From assembly GCA_940671915.1 (NCBI GenBank), contig CALNVZ010002445.1, forward strand, positions 304,040 through 368,039: a stretch of 64,000 bases of DNA, in the 5' to 3' direction. Under the pieces are notes generated by a model. It did not search any database. It was given only the letters and a program-made list of their open reading frames with translations, and was not told the origin of the DNA. The translations under genes and the position numbers were made by a program. Numbering within the stretch: position 1 is the stretch's first letter; each line of letters begins with the position of its first letter. Below, one piece after another: positions 55,413 through 64,000 of this stretch. The stretch is from Paracentrotus lividus (lineage: Eukaryota > Echinodermata > Echinoidea > Camarodonta > Echinidae).

Positions 55413-55762
55413 CTTACAGCACTAATGTAACAGCATTTAAAACCAAACTCAAAAAGTCAATGATATTACCTATGCAAAATAAACTCACCCCCTTTGCCCG
55501 ACCCACCCCCCCCTCCTTCCTGTAGGCTGTTGTATTTTTTAAAAATTTTCTTTTCATGTTTGTGTTTGTTTATGTTTGTTAAGCGCTTTATACCTCATGT
55601 ACTTTTATGTAATATGTATTGGGGGCCCCATTAATCAAGCATTTGCTTTTAGGGGCACCCTTATCATTTAAATTGTATTTACCATTGTTATTCTTAAATG
55701 ATTTGTATATATATATGTGTTGATTTTAAATGATTAAATAACGAATTGAATTGAATTGAATG
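55413..55762 (+). other. LINE 3' untranslated region and GAATT tail
   Basis: Non-coding sequence contains a short self-complementary phrase (CAAGCATTTGCTTT near 55,638) and ends in four GAATT-type repeats, the likely recognition end for reverse transcription. It is followed by the AAATC junction with copy B. Confidence 0.65.
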
Positions 55763-57082
55763 GAATTAAATCTGATAATCACCAATACAATAAAATAACT
55801 TATATTGTTGGGTCCAACATGTTCTCTCGGGACTTTTCCTTCCTTTCTTAATAAAAAGCAATGTGGGGTTAATTGTAAAGCCGAAAATGATAGTTTACGT
55901 TACATTGTTACCTAAGAATACACGTGACACTACTGCAGGAAATGCTGTCCCATGTTTATATTTATTCATGAAAAGCTATAATTTTTTTCGGTAATTAGAT
56001 TTGAAAGGGTTTCCCAAATTGATAGGCGCTACGAAATAAACTAAACTAGATAATAACATTGTTTCAGAGGAAAATTACTTCTCAATAATGAAATTAAAAA
56101 TAAAAATTATTTTACATTAATAAGGAAAATGTCAAAACATAATTAAAACATAAAATTCTAAACAAGAAAATTATCACACAATATCCTATTTATATGACAA
56201 ATGAAACTACAAAAGTTTGTAATTTTAGTCTCAAGACAAATTACTAAAATATATGCCAGAAACACGCTATGCATGCTTGTATTCGTAGGTAACATTCGGA
56301 ATGTCAAATGCTACCTACGAATACAGCACTTATAAGGCAATAACTCAAAAACTTATTGTTCAAAGATGATAAAACTTTACACACGTCAGCAAGACATCGT
56401 TTGTCAACTTTTCCTACAAAATGTGTCACTAATCCGTTAAGGTATAGAAATGGCAGTGGTTTACACGTGTATTCGTAGGTAACTGGATTTTTTCACCACA
56501 CGAAAAATTTGGAACTTTGACCTCTTTTGCCAATTTTACAAAGAAAGCAATGTCCTTGGGAACAATGCATGTCGATAGGGAATAGTGAGGCGCTTCTGTA
56601 CGGCAATTGCCAGCCGTACTTTGTTATATCTAGTATGGTTTATAGGCTTTTGAAAAAGCTGTATTCGTAAGTAACATTCAAATTTACCACTCGAAAAAAA
56701 AATCCAGAGATTGTTTGGATTGCCCTATATTATTAAAATTCGGTACAATTTCTCCTGAGATGTGTGCCATCCTTAAATACAATTTGAATCTAAATTATTT
56801 GATGATTTTCTTTAAAAAGTTTGGTCGCGAATTTTTTTTTCTTTTTTTCCGAAAATGGCCAAAAATGGCATGCTTTTAAATTGTAAAAAAAAAAAAAAAA
56901 AAAAAAAGTTCACTTCAAATGAAGTTGGAACAAATGCGGCACGAATAGGTTCACCGGTGCGGATACATAAAACACAAAGTTGAGGTTCCTACATTTTTGG
57001 GGAATTTTTTTATTGGCCTGAACATGATTAAAAACACCGTGTACACTTTTCGCAGGAATCGACCATATATATATATCATATA

Positions 57083-57666
57083 CAATGGTGGCCAAAATTA
57101 TCAGAACACCAAGCACATTTAAATCATTTTAATTGTTTTCAATCAGTTGGTTTATATACCTATAAGATGGTTGGAATGTTTACGAAAGTCATCATTGTGC
57201 AATAAAAACTAATGGTGGTATCTCACTTCGCGGAAACAAAATTGAGACAGATTTGCCGGCATGGCGTTGTACTAGCTTTTTCCATGACCCTATTTAAGTC
57301 CCCCTTTATTCTGACCCTTCATCGTTCATCACATTTAAATGGCTCATTAAATTTCCTTTTAGGAAATATTTATTTAAAAGGAATTTCTTCATTTCATGAA
57401 AAATAATCCCAACATTAAAAGGGCATGATTATTTTGCTCATCTCACGAACAGAGGAGGGGGCTCATCCACCCCCCGCATTACCCGATGGTCGAAATTTAA
57501 AAAATCTGGTATCATAAGATGCGTAAGACTCTATGCTAAAAAGTCATCAAAGCTTTCAGCATAAAAAAACTTATTCCTAAACTTACATCGGAAAATACAC
57601 TAGGGCGTTCAGAATCCCATAGACTTTGTGTAGCTTCGGATGTTCTAATAACTTTTGCCACCACTG
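57083..57666. mobile_element. TA-flanked MITE with CAATGGTGGCCAAAATTATC ends
   Basis: The inverted ends CARTGGTGGCCAAAA..AGAACA are flanked by TA (57,081-57,082; 57,667-57,668). Such ends are typical of Tc1/mariner MITEs. It abuts copy B within 17 bp. It is a shorter version of the copy at 59,710-60,301. Confidence 0.8.
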
Positions 57667-59709
57667 TATATAATGACAATTTTCAAAATGTTAAGCCTGT
57701 TTCCTCAACCTAAGTATTAATCATCCATCCATATACGTAGGACTGATGATTCATTTTCTTGTGGACTAATTAAAAATATAGCAATTATATCCTTTCAAAA
57801 TTTATCTTATTTACCTTACATTTACCCATTACATTTATATCATTCTCAAAACTGGACATTTTTAAGCATAGCATATTATGTATAAATTCCTGTTTGTATT
57901 GAAAATGATCTGTCACTTAGTTATTGCTATATGATATGCTCACCCTTTTGAATTCCTTTTGACACACTTTTTCATAAATCAACTTTTATCTTGACACCTC
58001 ATTTTACAAGATGCCAATTTCCCATTACTCTCCTGCTCAATTATTTGTTCTTATGCTCGTTGCGAAATAGGTGCTCACTTTTCTTCACTCCTTCTCGTTC
58101 TTATTCATTTTTTTTTTTTTTTTTTTTTTACTTTCTAGTCATCGCTTTCTACCAACTTTCCTTTATTTCCCTCTCTCTGTCCAGAAGAAGGTGGTCAGGA
58201 ACGTTTTTGTTTGTTATATGACTAAGCTTCATTGAATTCGTATATACTATTGAAATTCTGATGGTTAGACATTTGTCACTCGACACTTAATCATTATTAT
58301 GGTATAGTTTTTTTTTTTACTTTAAAGATAATCTTGAGTAGTAATCATGATGAAATAAATCAAAGCATTCTTGTTCATAACAGAATCTCAAGCATGGGGA
58401 ATTAATACTACACACGAAAGGAATTTACAGAAAATTGCGTATTTGCTGAGAAAAGAGCAAAATAAGCATAATTTCTGTAGCTGGACGGCCCGTCCAAGCA
58501 CATGCGTGATTAGGCTAACACCGCCAAGTGGAAAGTCTACGGGTATATCATGTGCACGCAATACACACCGGATCTGTGTGTGTATTGATTGATTGCTTGA
58601 AGGTTTTATTGAGAAAATTCACATATCGCAGTTTCACAATTGAATTGACAAGGATAACATAATTATATATACAAGTTAAAATATAGTAGAATCAAAATAC
58701 ATTACAGGTATATAAATTAATAATATTGACGTAGCATTTAAATACTTAATATGGAAATGAGTACATATTTATCTTCCTTTTTTCTATATAAGTTGACAAT
58801 TACCTACTCACATTAATTACATTGATATAGTAAATGTTAAATTCAAATTATGCATATTTTGGAAATGAAAAATCGTTTTAAATTCAAATTGACATTAAAA
58901 ATTTAATGGATCAACGACAAAATTATAGAATTAGCAAAATTACTGGTCCTGTTGTTTCATTAACATTTAGAGATTTCATTGGTAAGGCATAAATTCATGG
59001 ACCACAAGTTTACATGCGTGATTGAGGCATAGTTCACAAAGATTTCGTTATTAACGAGAAAAACTGCAAATTAGATGGTTCTGATGTTGTTATTTCAAAT
59101 AAGATTCTAAACATTATAGATTCATCAACAAAATTCAAGAGATTGAGAATATTTCAAAGGTAATTTCTTTAAGAAATTTATGACATTAATCATGTTAGCG
59201 AAGTTTTTAACAGCAATTTCTAGATTAATCAAAAACATTCATAGATTCATATGCAGTTTTATTATGCAAAAATATAGATGAATCAGTAAATATGTTGTGC
59301 CGTGACTTGTGGCGATATAGCGGTCTACTCCAAGTCTCAATTTGACGGACTGTTTCGATATTTTTTCAACATTCCCTGTATGTATATGTTAATGGAACAA
59401 TGTGAGGACATATCTTACAGATTTATCTCTTATGCTTTAAAAAGTAAATAATATAATCATACTTGTGAAACTCGCCCCCATCTTGCCAAATTCGCGTTAC
59501 CCCACCAATTGAAAAAATAAAAAATGTTGCACCTATCAGGATCAAAGTGGTATAACGGTAAAAGTATTATTTTTTTTCTTACCAAAATATACATTTTGTA
59601 AAAGGAAATTTTCTAGGAATTTTAAAAATGGCCTTTATTATAACTTAGGGTCAAGTAGTAACATCTTACGTGGGGATTTTAGAATTATTTTGAAGGGCCC
59701 CATTTTATT
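57667..59709. other. AT-rich spacer with possible antisense LINE 3' end
   Basis: I see no gene. A T run lies at 58,108-58,129. From ~58,584 the sequence ATTGATTGATTGCTTGAAGG followed by TTTTATTGAG resembles, in reverse complement, a LINE 3' end with a short CAAT tail, but no coding part is recognisable. The rest is featureless AT-rich DNA. Confidence 0.35.
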
Positions 59710-60301
59710 ATTTTGAGCTCCCATTTAAGTCCCTCTTTCTTCTGACCCTTAATCTTTCATAATATTTGAATGGCTCATAAAATTTCCTATCAGGAAATAA
59801 ATATTTAAAAGGAAATTCTTCATTTTAATGAAAAATAATCCCAACATTATTGGGCAGGATTCTTTTGGTCATCTCACGAACAGAGAAGGGGGCTCATCCA
59901 TCCCCTGCAAATGTGATAACACTTTCTGAAACTTGGCATGTTATTTGGGGCATATTAGAATGAATGAAAGTTTCATACGTTTGTCTCAGAGAATTTTTGA
60001 GTTATCGGCATATGTAATTGTCGTTTCACATATCTGCATTTGATACTACTTTTACAATACACAGTCTATGGGAGAGCTGACCGCTCATAGCGCGACAATA
60101 TTTGAAACTGCGCATTGCCAGATGGTCAAAATTATATAAATTTGGTATCACAGGATGCGTAAGACTCTTTGCTAAAAAGTCATGAAATCTTTAGGCATCA
60201 AAACGTTATCCCTAAACTTACTTTGGCAAATGTACTAGGGTGTTCAGAATCCCATAGGCTTTGTGTAGCTGTGGGTGTTCTAATAATTTTGGCCACCACT
60301 G
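59710..60301. mobile_element. Second copy of the CARTGGTGGCC MITE, left end lost
   Basis: It matches 57,287-57,666 in order (AAGTCCC..CTTCTGACCC, ATCTCACGAACAGAG, GATGCGTAAGACTCT) and ends in GGCCACCACTG followed by TATA. It holds an extra ~190 bp (59,915-60,115) that the shorter copy lacks, so the shorter one is an internal deletion. The left terminus is not found. Confidence 0.7.
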
Positions 60302-60780
60302 TATATGTATTATAGGGGAGAAATGGGGGGAAATACTTATTTCATATTTAGTAAAAGAACTCTATAATTCGGCCATGCGCTGCGAAATAAATTTCATTTT
60401 GTAAAAAAAAAAAATAATAATAATAAGATTGCACACTATTTGAGGCGATTATATTTCCTCTTGTAAAGGGATGGGGTTGACTGTGGCTAAAAAGTCCATC
60501 TTTAACGATCCCAAGGAAACAGAGTGTTTATTTCAAATGCGATAAGGGGTAATGGAACTTGACAACAGGTAAATCAAAGAAAAATAGAAGGATATTGCTT
60601 ATCACTTACCTTCTCTTCGTAAATAATGTTAGATCAGTTTACTACTAAGTCAATGATGTTCTGATATTTGTAAAGTATCGGTTTTTGTCAATACGCATAC
60701 ACGCAGATATTTAAATCACCGCTATGAAAATGAAATGTAACAGCAGTAGAACATGAATTTAATATTCACCCTATGAGCAC
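60302..60780. other. Spacer, nothing recognised
   Basis: This is AT-rich sequence with an AAT microsatellite near 60,410. Its last 8 bp are the target duplication of the next element. Confidence 0.35.
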
Positions 60781-61924
60781 GGCTTATGCTAAAGTGTAGC
60801 GTTGTGGCGCGGCGCGGCGCGCTGAAAAGTGGAAATAATCGACGAAAAAAAAATAAGGTGTCTTTAAAGCGTCCTACGAAAAAAGGAAAAGATTCTGGAT
60901 CGATTTTTGTGAAATTTTTGGAAATGATTATCATTTTTCGGACTCGAGACTTTAGCTTAAGCCCTTGTGTGGGGTTAGTGTGCATGTGTGTGTGTGTGTG
61001 TTTGTGTATGTCAAAAATTGTGTGACTAATAGTTCCAAAACGATGAAAAGTTCGGTCGATCCTGTTTACGGCTATCGGCAGCTATGACATCAGCAGCAAT
61101 CAGAAATCGCGATGGTCTAATCCTGGTCCACTCCTGGTCCTGGTCCACGTTCACATTGTTTAAATTGCGAATTTCAATGAAATTTATCATGAAAGTATAA
61201 GGCAGTAATAAAGCCTATGTAAGGTCACGGCTCTATATGTCAAAATAAGAAAATTCTAAACTTTTCTACCATTATTTTGCTAGTAAATTTACAACACTTG
61301 TTTTGGGTCCCAGATTCGAGTCCCAGCCATGGCATTAATTTCTTTCCGCAAGAAATTCATCCATATTGTGCTGCACTCGATCCAGGTACAGGTGAGGTAA
61401 ACTACTGGAATTGTTTAGACATCCTTAAATTGGCAACATATTATCAATACATATCGATTTCCGCGTTAATTGCCATTTTAAAACTATTTGACACATTATC
61501 GACAATTGAGCCAATTTGATAAAATAATTGAAATGATGTAGAAGTAGAAAGGAAAATTCTAATGCTGCCAATTTGAGGAGGAGAAATATAAGTTTGATCT
61601 AAAACAAGTCCTGTCCCGAATGAGCCAATTGCCAAGGAATAAGGGAATACCTGGTGCTAAGTTTCACGAAATTCCCAAACATACAAACATGCAGTACACA
61701 CACACACACACCCACACACACAAACACCCACAAACACACACAAACACCCACACACACACACACACACCCACACACGACGCCACACCACACAATACGTGCC
61801 AAACAATTCTGAATCTTTTCCTTTTTTGTAGGACGCTTTAAAGACACCTTATTTTTATTTCGTCGATTATTTCCACTTTTTAACGCGCCGCGCCGCGCCA
61901 CAACGCGACACTTTAGCATAAGCC
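60781..61924. mobile_element. 1.1-kb element with 8-bp target duplication and GC-palindromic ends
   Basis: ATGAGCAC is duplicated at 60,773-60,780 and 61,925-61,932. The ends GGCTTATGCTAAAGTG face each other, with ~113-bp inverted repeats nearly identical, including a GGCGCGGCGCGGCGCG stretch at 60,807. An 8-bp duplication suits hAT, P or Merlin elements; the termini do not decide. The interior has a GT tract (60,984-61,003), a CA tract (61,695-61,790) and no transposase, so it is non-autonomous. The near identity of the ends suggests recent activity. Confidence 0.85.
61695..61790. repeat. CA microsatellite
   Basis: This is (CA)n with C interruptions. The Val/Cys-rich frames on the minus strand come from it. 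Confidence 0.9.
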
Positions 61925-62089
61925 ATGAGCACAATGTCACCAGGCATTTATGTTGGCAATGAGCCAGCTACAATTCAATATAACTATGATCCCTCTTTAA
62001 TGGGAAATGTTTACACGCTGGGCAAAAGCATGACATTTAATTTAACATAATACACAATTTCAACGGGAAATGGTGAAAGTCAGTGATTT

Positions 62090-63057
62090 CTGTTAAATTA
62101 TGTTAATTATGAAATAAATAAGATTTTCTGATGTGAATCACTATTTGATGCTCCAGGAACACTAATCGTTATTTTTAAAAAACGTGTAAAAATCAATTAC
62201 GGCCTACGCGGCAGAGAATTATGAATTCCTGCTAATTTATGCTAATTTATGCAAGAAACAGGCTTGTTGATGTAAATCGCTAATTAACGCCACAGGAACA
62301 CCAATGTTGGGTGTAAATATTCTTTACTCTCTGCCGCACTGGTAATCCGTACATGCCAGGGCCTATATCCCCCACTGCCAAGTTTTTTTTCTCCCTTGTA
62401 CTTAAAGATGACAGTCAATACTTTCTCATAACTTTTTTAATAGAACGGTCGACAACAATGTTGTACTTAAAATATGTGGCATTCTAATTTGTCTCTAAAG
62501 TCACACCAAAATCTGTTAAAAAAAAAAAGAAGGCAGTTATCTAGTCTTGCATTGTTCCAAGGCATGATTTTATTTTATGTTGCGTGCGATTGTTTATGCA
62601 CTAGGTCCTATCAAAATGTTGACAAACACATGAAATTACTCAAAACAAGTTTAATTTAAACTCTGTAAGAGAATATGCCCGAAAGAGAATAAAGCGGATT
62701 AACCTGTGAGTGTGCAGTGCGCAGAACAATAGAATCGGCGTAATCAATCAACGTTATTCCGAATGTGTGCAATCATGCACGAAGCAGGGGAGGGTAGGAG
62801 ACAAAGCATGTATTAAGCAGTCAATAGTAGGCTAGCAAACATGAGTATGGCACCGAACAGTAGGCTACGTATCATGCATCCGGCACGTAAAGAGTTAAAC
62901 AGCAATCTTTAAAAAAAAATCATATATATAATTTTAATTAGGGCCTCAGTGACGTGGTTGAAATTAGGGATATACGCTAATTTATGCTCATTCATCCAAG
63001 AAATCAGACTTTCTGCTGTAAATCACTCAATAATGCTCCCGGAATGCTAAGTTTTGG
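62090..63057. repeat. Three dispersed ~82-bp repeats
   Basis: Copies at ~62,091, ~62,232 and ~62,976 share AATTTATGC..ATTTATGC, then a GATGTAAATC phrase, GCTCC or GCCAC, AGGAACAC and ATG. They are direct and moderately diverged, with unrelated DNA between. I see no gene in the interval. Confidence 0.55.
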
Positions 63058-63199
63058 TCTAGATAATCTGTATTTGATCATAAATGATATAGTAGAGCGG
63101 ATTAGCTGAATAATTGTGCAAATTTTGACTAAAGCATGAAACTTCTACCAATGGTAGAACATGCCATAAGTTTCACTTTAAGATCGGGAGGCACGTCAG

Positions 63200-63725
63200 A
63201 TCTAACCTCTGATGACCTCTACAGGTCAATGACCTTAAACTATCAGAAAATTGATGTTTGACATCATTTTTAAATGAATAACATGATGATAATGCACTGG
63301 ACATGCATTATAGTGTTATATTATATATTATATCAAGGATTATTAATTATTACCAGGGTTTTAAATTTGAACTCTGAGAACAATGAAAAGTCAATGACCT
63401 CAAAATATCAGAATATGAATATTTAGCGTTATTGGCTAAGGACAAACATTGCTATGGTATAATATTTTGTATTTTTGGTTAAAAGTAGACCGTCTTAATA
63501 ATCTGAGAGCAATTGATACTCATGTAGGCGACAGGTAATTAACCTTTGACCTCCGTAGACTGCAAAAGGTCATTGACCTGAACATATGAAAATATTGATA
63601 TTTGCGCTGTTGGTTATTTCATACTCTCCACGCATGAAGTCAATTGCAATGAATACACGTAGCTGTCAGCTAATAGGGACACATTTCTACCTTGACCTCT
63701 GACATGTATGAGGTCAAAGGTCAAC
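63200..63725. promoter_or_regulatory. Cluster of AGGTCA-type nuclear receptor motifs within a diverged repeat
   Basis: AGGTCAATGACCT (63,223-63,235) and AGGTCATTGACCT (63,567-63,579) are inverted half-sites spaced by one. AGGTCAAAGGTCA (63,711-63,723) and the complement of AACCTTTGACCTC (63,541-63,553) are direct repeats spaced by one. Further single TGACCTC half-sites lie near 63,212, 63,395 and 63,693. The neighbouring phrases (ATATCAGAATATGAATATT and relatives) also repeat, so the cluster probably arose from a tandem or transposed repeat. Binding is not shown. Confidence 0.4.
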
Positions 63726-63820
63726 ATAGACGGGTCACTATATTGAAAGACAATAACGTATTCCATTAGCCGATTGTCATACTTTTGTCCTGTGTGGTTC
63801 TCCTGCAGAGTCCGACTTGA

Positions 63821-64000
63821 TCAGCTTCGTCTCATATTTACTTGAGGAGCCGGAGACGGATATTTGCATTCTTTGGTAGATGCTGTACAGAAAGTAATCA
63901 AGAAAGTGCAAACCATACGAATTGTGGATACTGCTGTTTGGCACTGGCTACTTTCAACAACATTGATACTGACAAACTTTACATAGCTCTTTGTCAGATT
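63821..64000 (+). CDS. Weak candidate exon running off the window edge
   Basis: From a TGA at 63,818 one frame stays open for 60 codons to the edge. It contains FFGRCCTESNQESANH and GYCCLALATFNNID, a Cys-rich stretch I cannot assign to a family. A pyrimidine-rich acceptor-like TTCTCCTGCAG ends at 63,808, but an in-frame stop follows it before this frame, so any exon would need another acceptor (for example the CAG at ~63,823). It is listed because it is the only non-repeat candidate and is truncated. Confidence 0.15.

Larger units (their letters stand above)
51076..55762 (+). mobile_element. CR1/L2-like LINE with ORF1 and ORF2 (second of pair)
   Basis: The order is ORF1 (51,076-51,906), a 311-bp spacer, ORF2 (52,218-~55,412), a ~350-bp 3' region, and a tail of GAATT repeats at 55,743-55,762. 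The apurinic-type endonuclease before the reverse transcriptase, and the microsatellite tail rather than poly-A, place it in the Jockey superfamily near CR1/L2. The exact clade needs a tree. ORF1 is intact; ORF2 is not. Confidence 0.85.
39291..57065 (-). mobile_element. Copy B of the ~3.3-kb terminal-inverted-repeat element, with nested insertions
   Basis: The termini TGGTCGATTCCAACGAAAAG (39,291) and the inverted form ending at 57,065 match those of copy A, flanked by TA-rich tracts. The element body is in four pieces: 39,291-39,915, 41,149-41,578, 46,553-47,557 and 55,763-57,065. Their sum is ~3.3 kb, equal to copy A once its insertions are removed, and they align with it in reverse orientation. 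The motif TATTCGTAGGTAACA or its complement occurs near 39,480, 39,843, 39,865, 55,908, 56,281, 56,320, 56,468 and 56,664. Confidence 0.85.

Noticed and set aside
61307..61335. tRNA B-box-like phrase (GATTCGAGTCC)
   Set aside because: There is no A box at the right distance and no cloverleaf can be drawn, so neither a tRNA nor a SINE can be supported.
61599..61940. Cys/Val-rich frame on the minus strand
   Set aside because: It is a translation of the CA/GT microsatellite plus the terminal inverted repeat of the 60,781-61,924 element.

Overview
The window is AT-rich, repeat-saturated eukaryotic DNA. It has no operons and no convincing host protein-coding gene. The transposon classes present (CR1/L2-like non-LTR LINEs, a Penelope-like element, PIF/Harbinger remnants, many TA- and TTAA-flanked inverted-repeat elements), a short CCCTAA interstitial telomere-like tract and abundant microsatellites fit a marine invertebrate animal. 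An echinoderm is my best guess, but only a weak one. Almost every longer open frame is a by-product of stop-free tandem repeats.

Layout. 1-8,000: a GC-palindrome repeat family (831-3,060), then a fold-back with arms of ~160-bp repeats (4,630-7,762) holding a TA-flanked element (5,988-6,983). 8,000-13,950: a 54-bp satellite split by an insertion, and a TA-flanked fold-back (11,370-12,424). 13,950-18,350: a PIF/Harbinger remnant with a deleted transposase and a possible Myb-like companion, containing a ~28-bp tandem array that is itself split by a TTAA MITE. 18,708-20,170: two more inverted-repeat elements.

20,838-57,065 is the most structured part. Two copies of the same ~3.3-kb terminal-inverted-repeat element lie in opposite orientation: copy A 20,838-33,439 and copy B 39,291-57,065. 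Each has been inflated by nested insertions at different places, so each copy serves as the empty-site reference for the other. This resolves a 1.2-kb TA element, a 5.0-kb element with a 10-bp target duplication and ~290-bp inverted repeats, and a LINE pair (in B), plus a 6.7-kb composite (in A). The composite holds two Harbinger-like MITEs and a 3.3-kb element built of hairpin repeat arrays. The 3.3-kb element carries a recurrent 15-bp motif, TATTCGTAGGTAACA, in both orientations. Between the copies lie inverted 16-bp minisatellites, a Penelope-like GIY-YIG fragment with an inverted flank, and long (TA)n tracts.

57,065-64,000: TA-flanked MITEs, an element with an 8-bp target duplication (60,781-61,924), ~82-bp repeats, a cluster of AGGTCA nuclear-receptor-type sites, and one weak candidate exon at the right edge.

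The only near-intact coding sequence is the LINE ORF1 (51,076-51,906). Its ORF2 (endonuclease plus reverse transcriptase) is recognisable over 3.2 kb but broken by frameshifts, several in homopolymer runs. All coordinates and alignments were read by eye, so boundaries without a target duplication are approximate.
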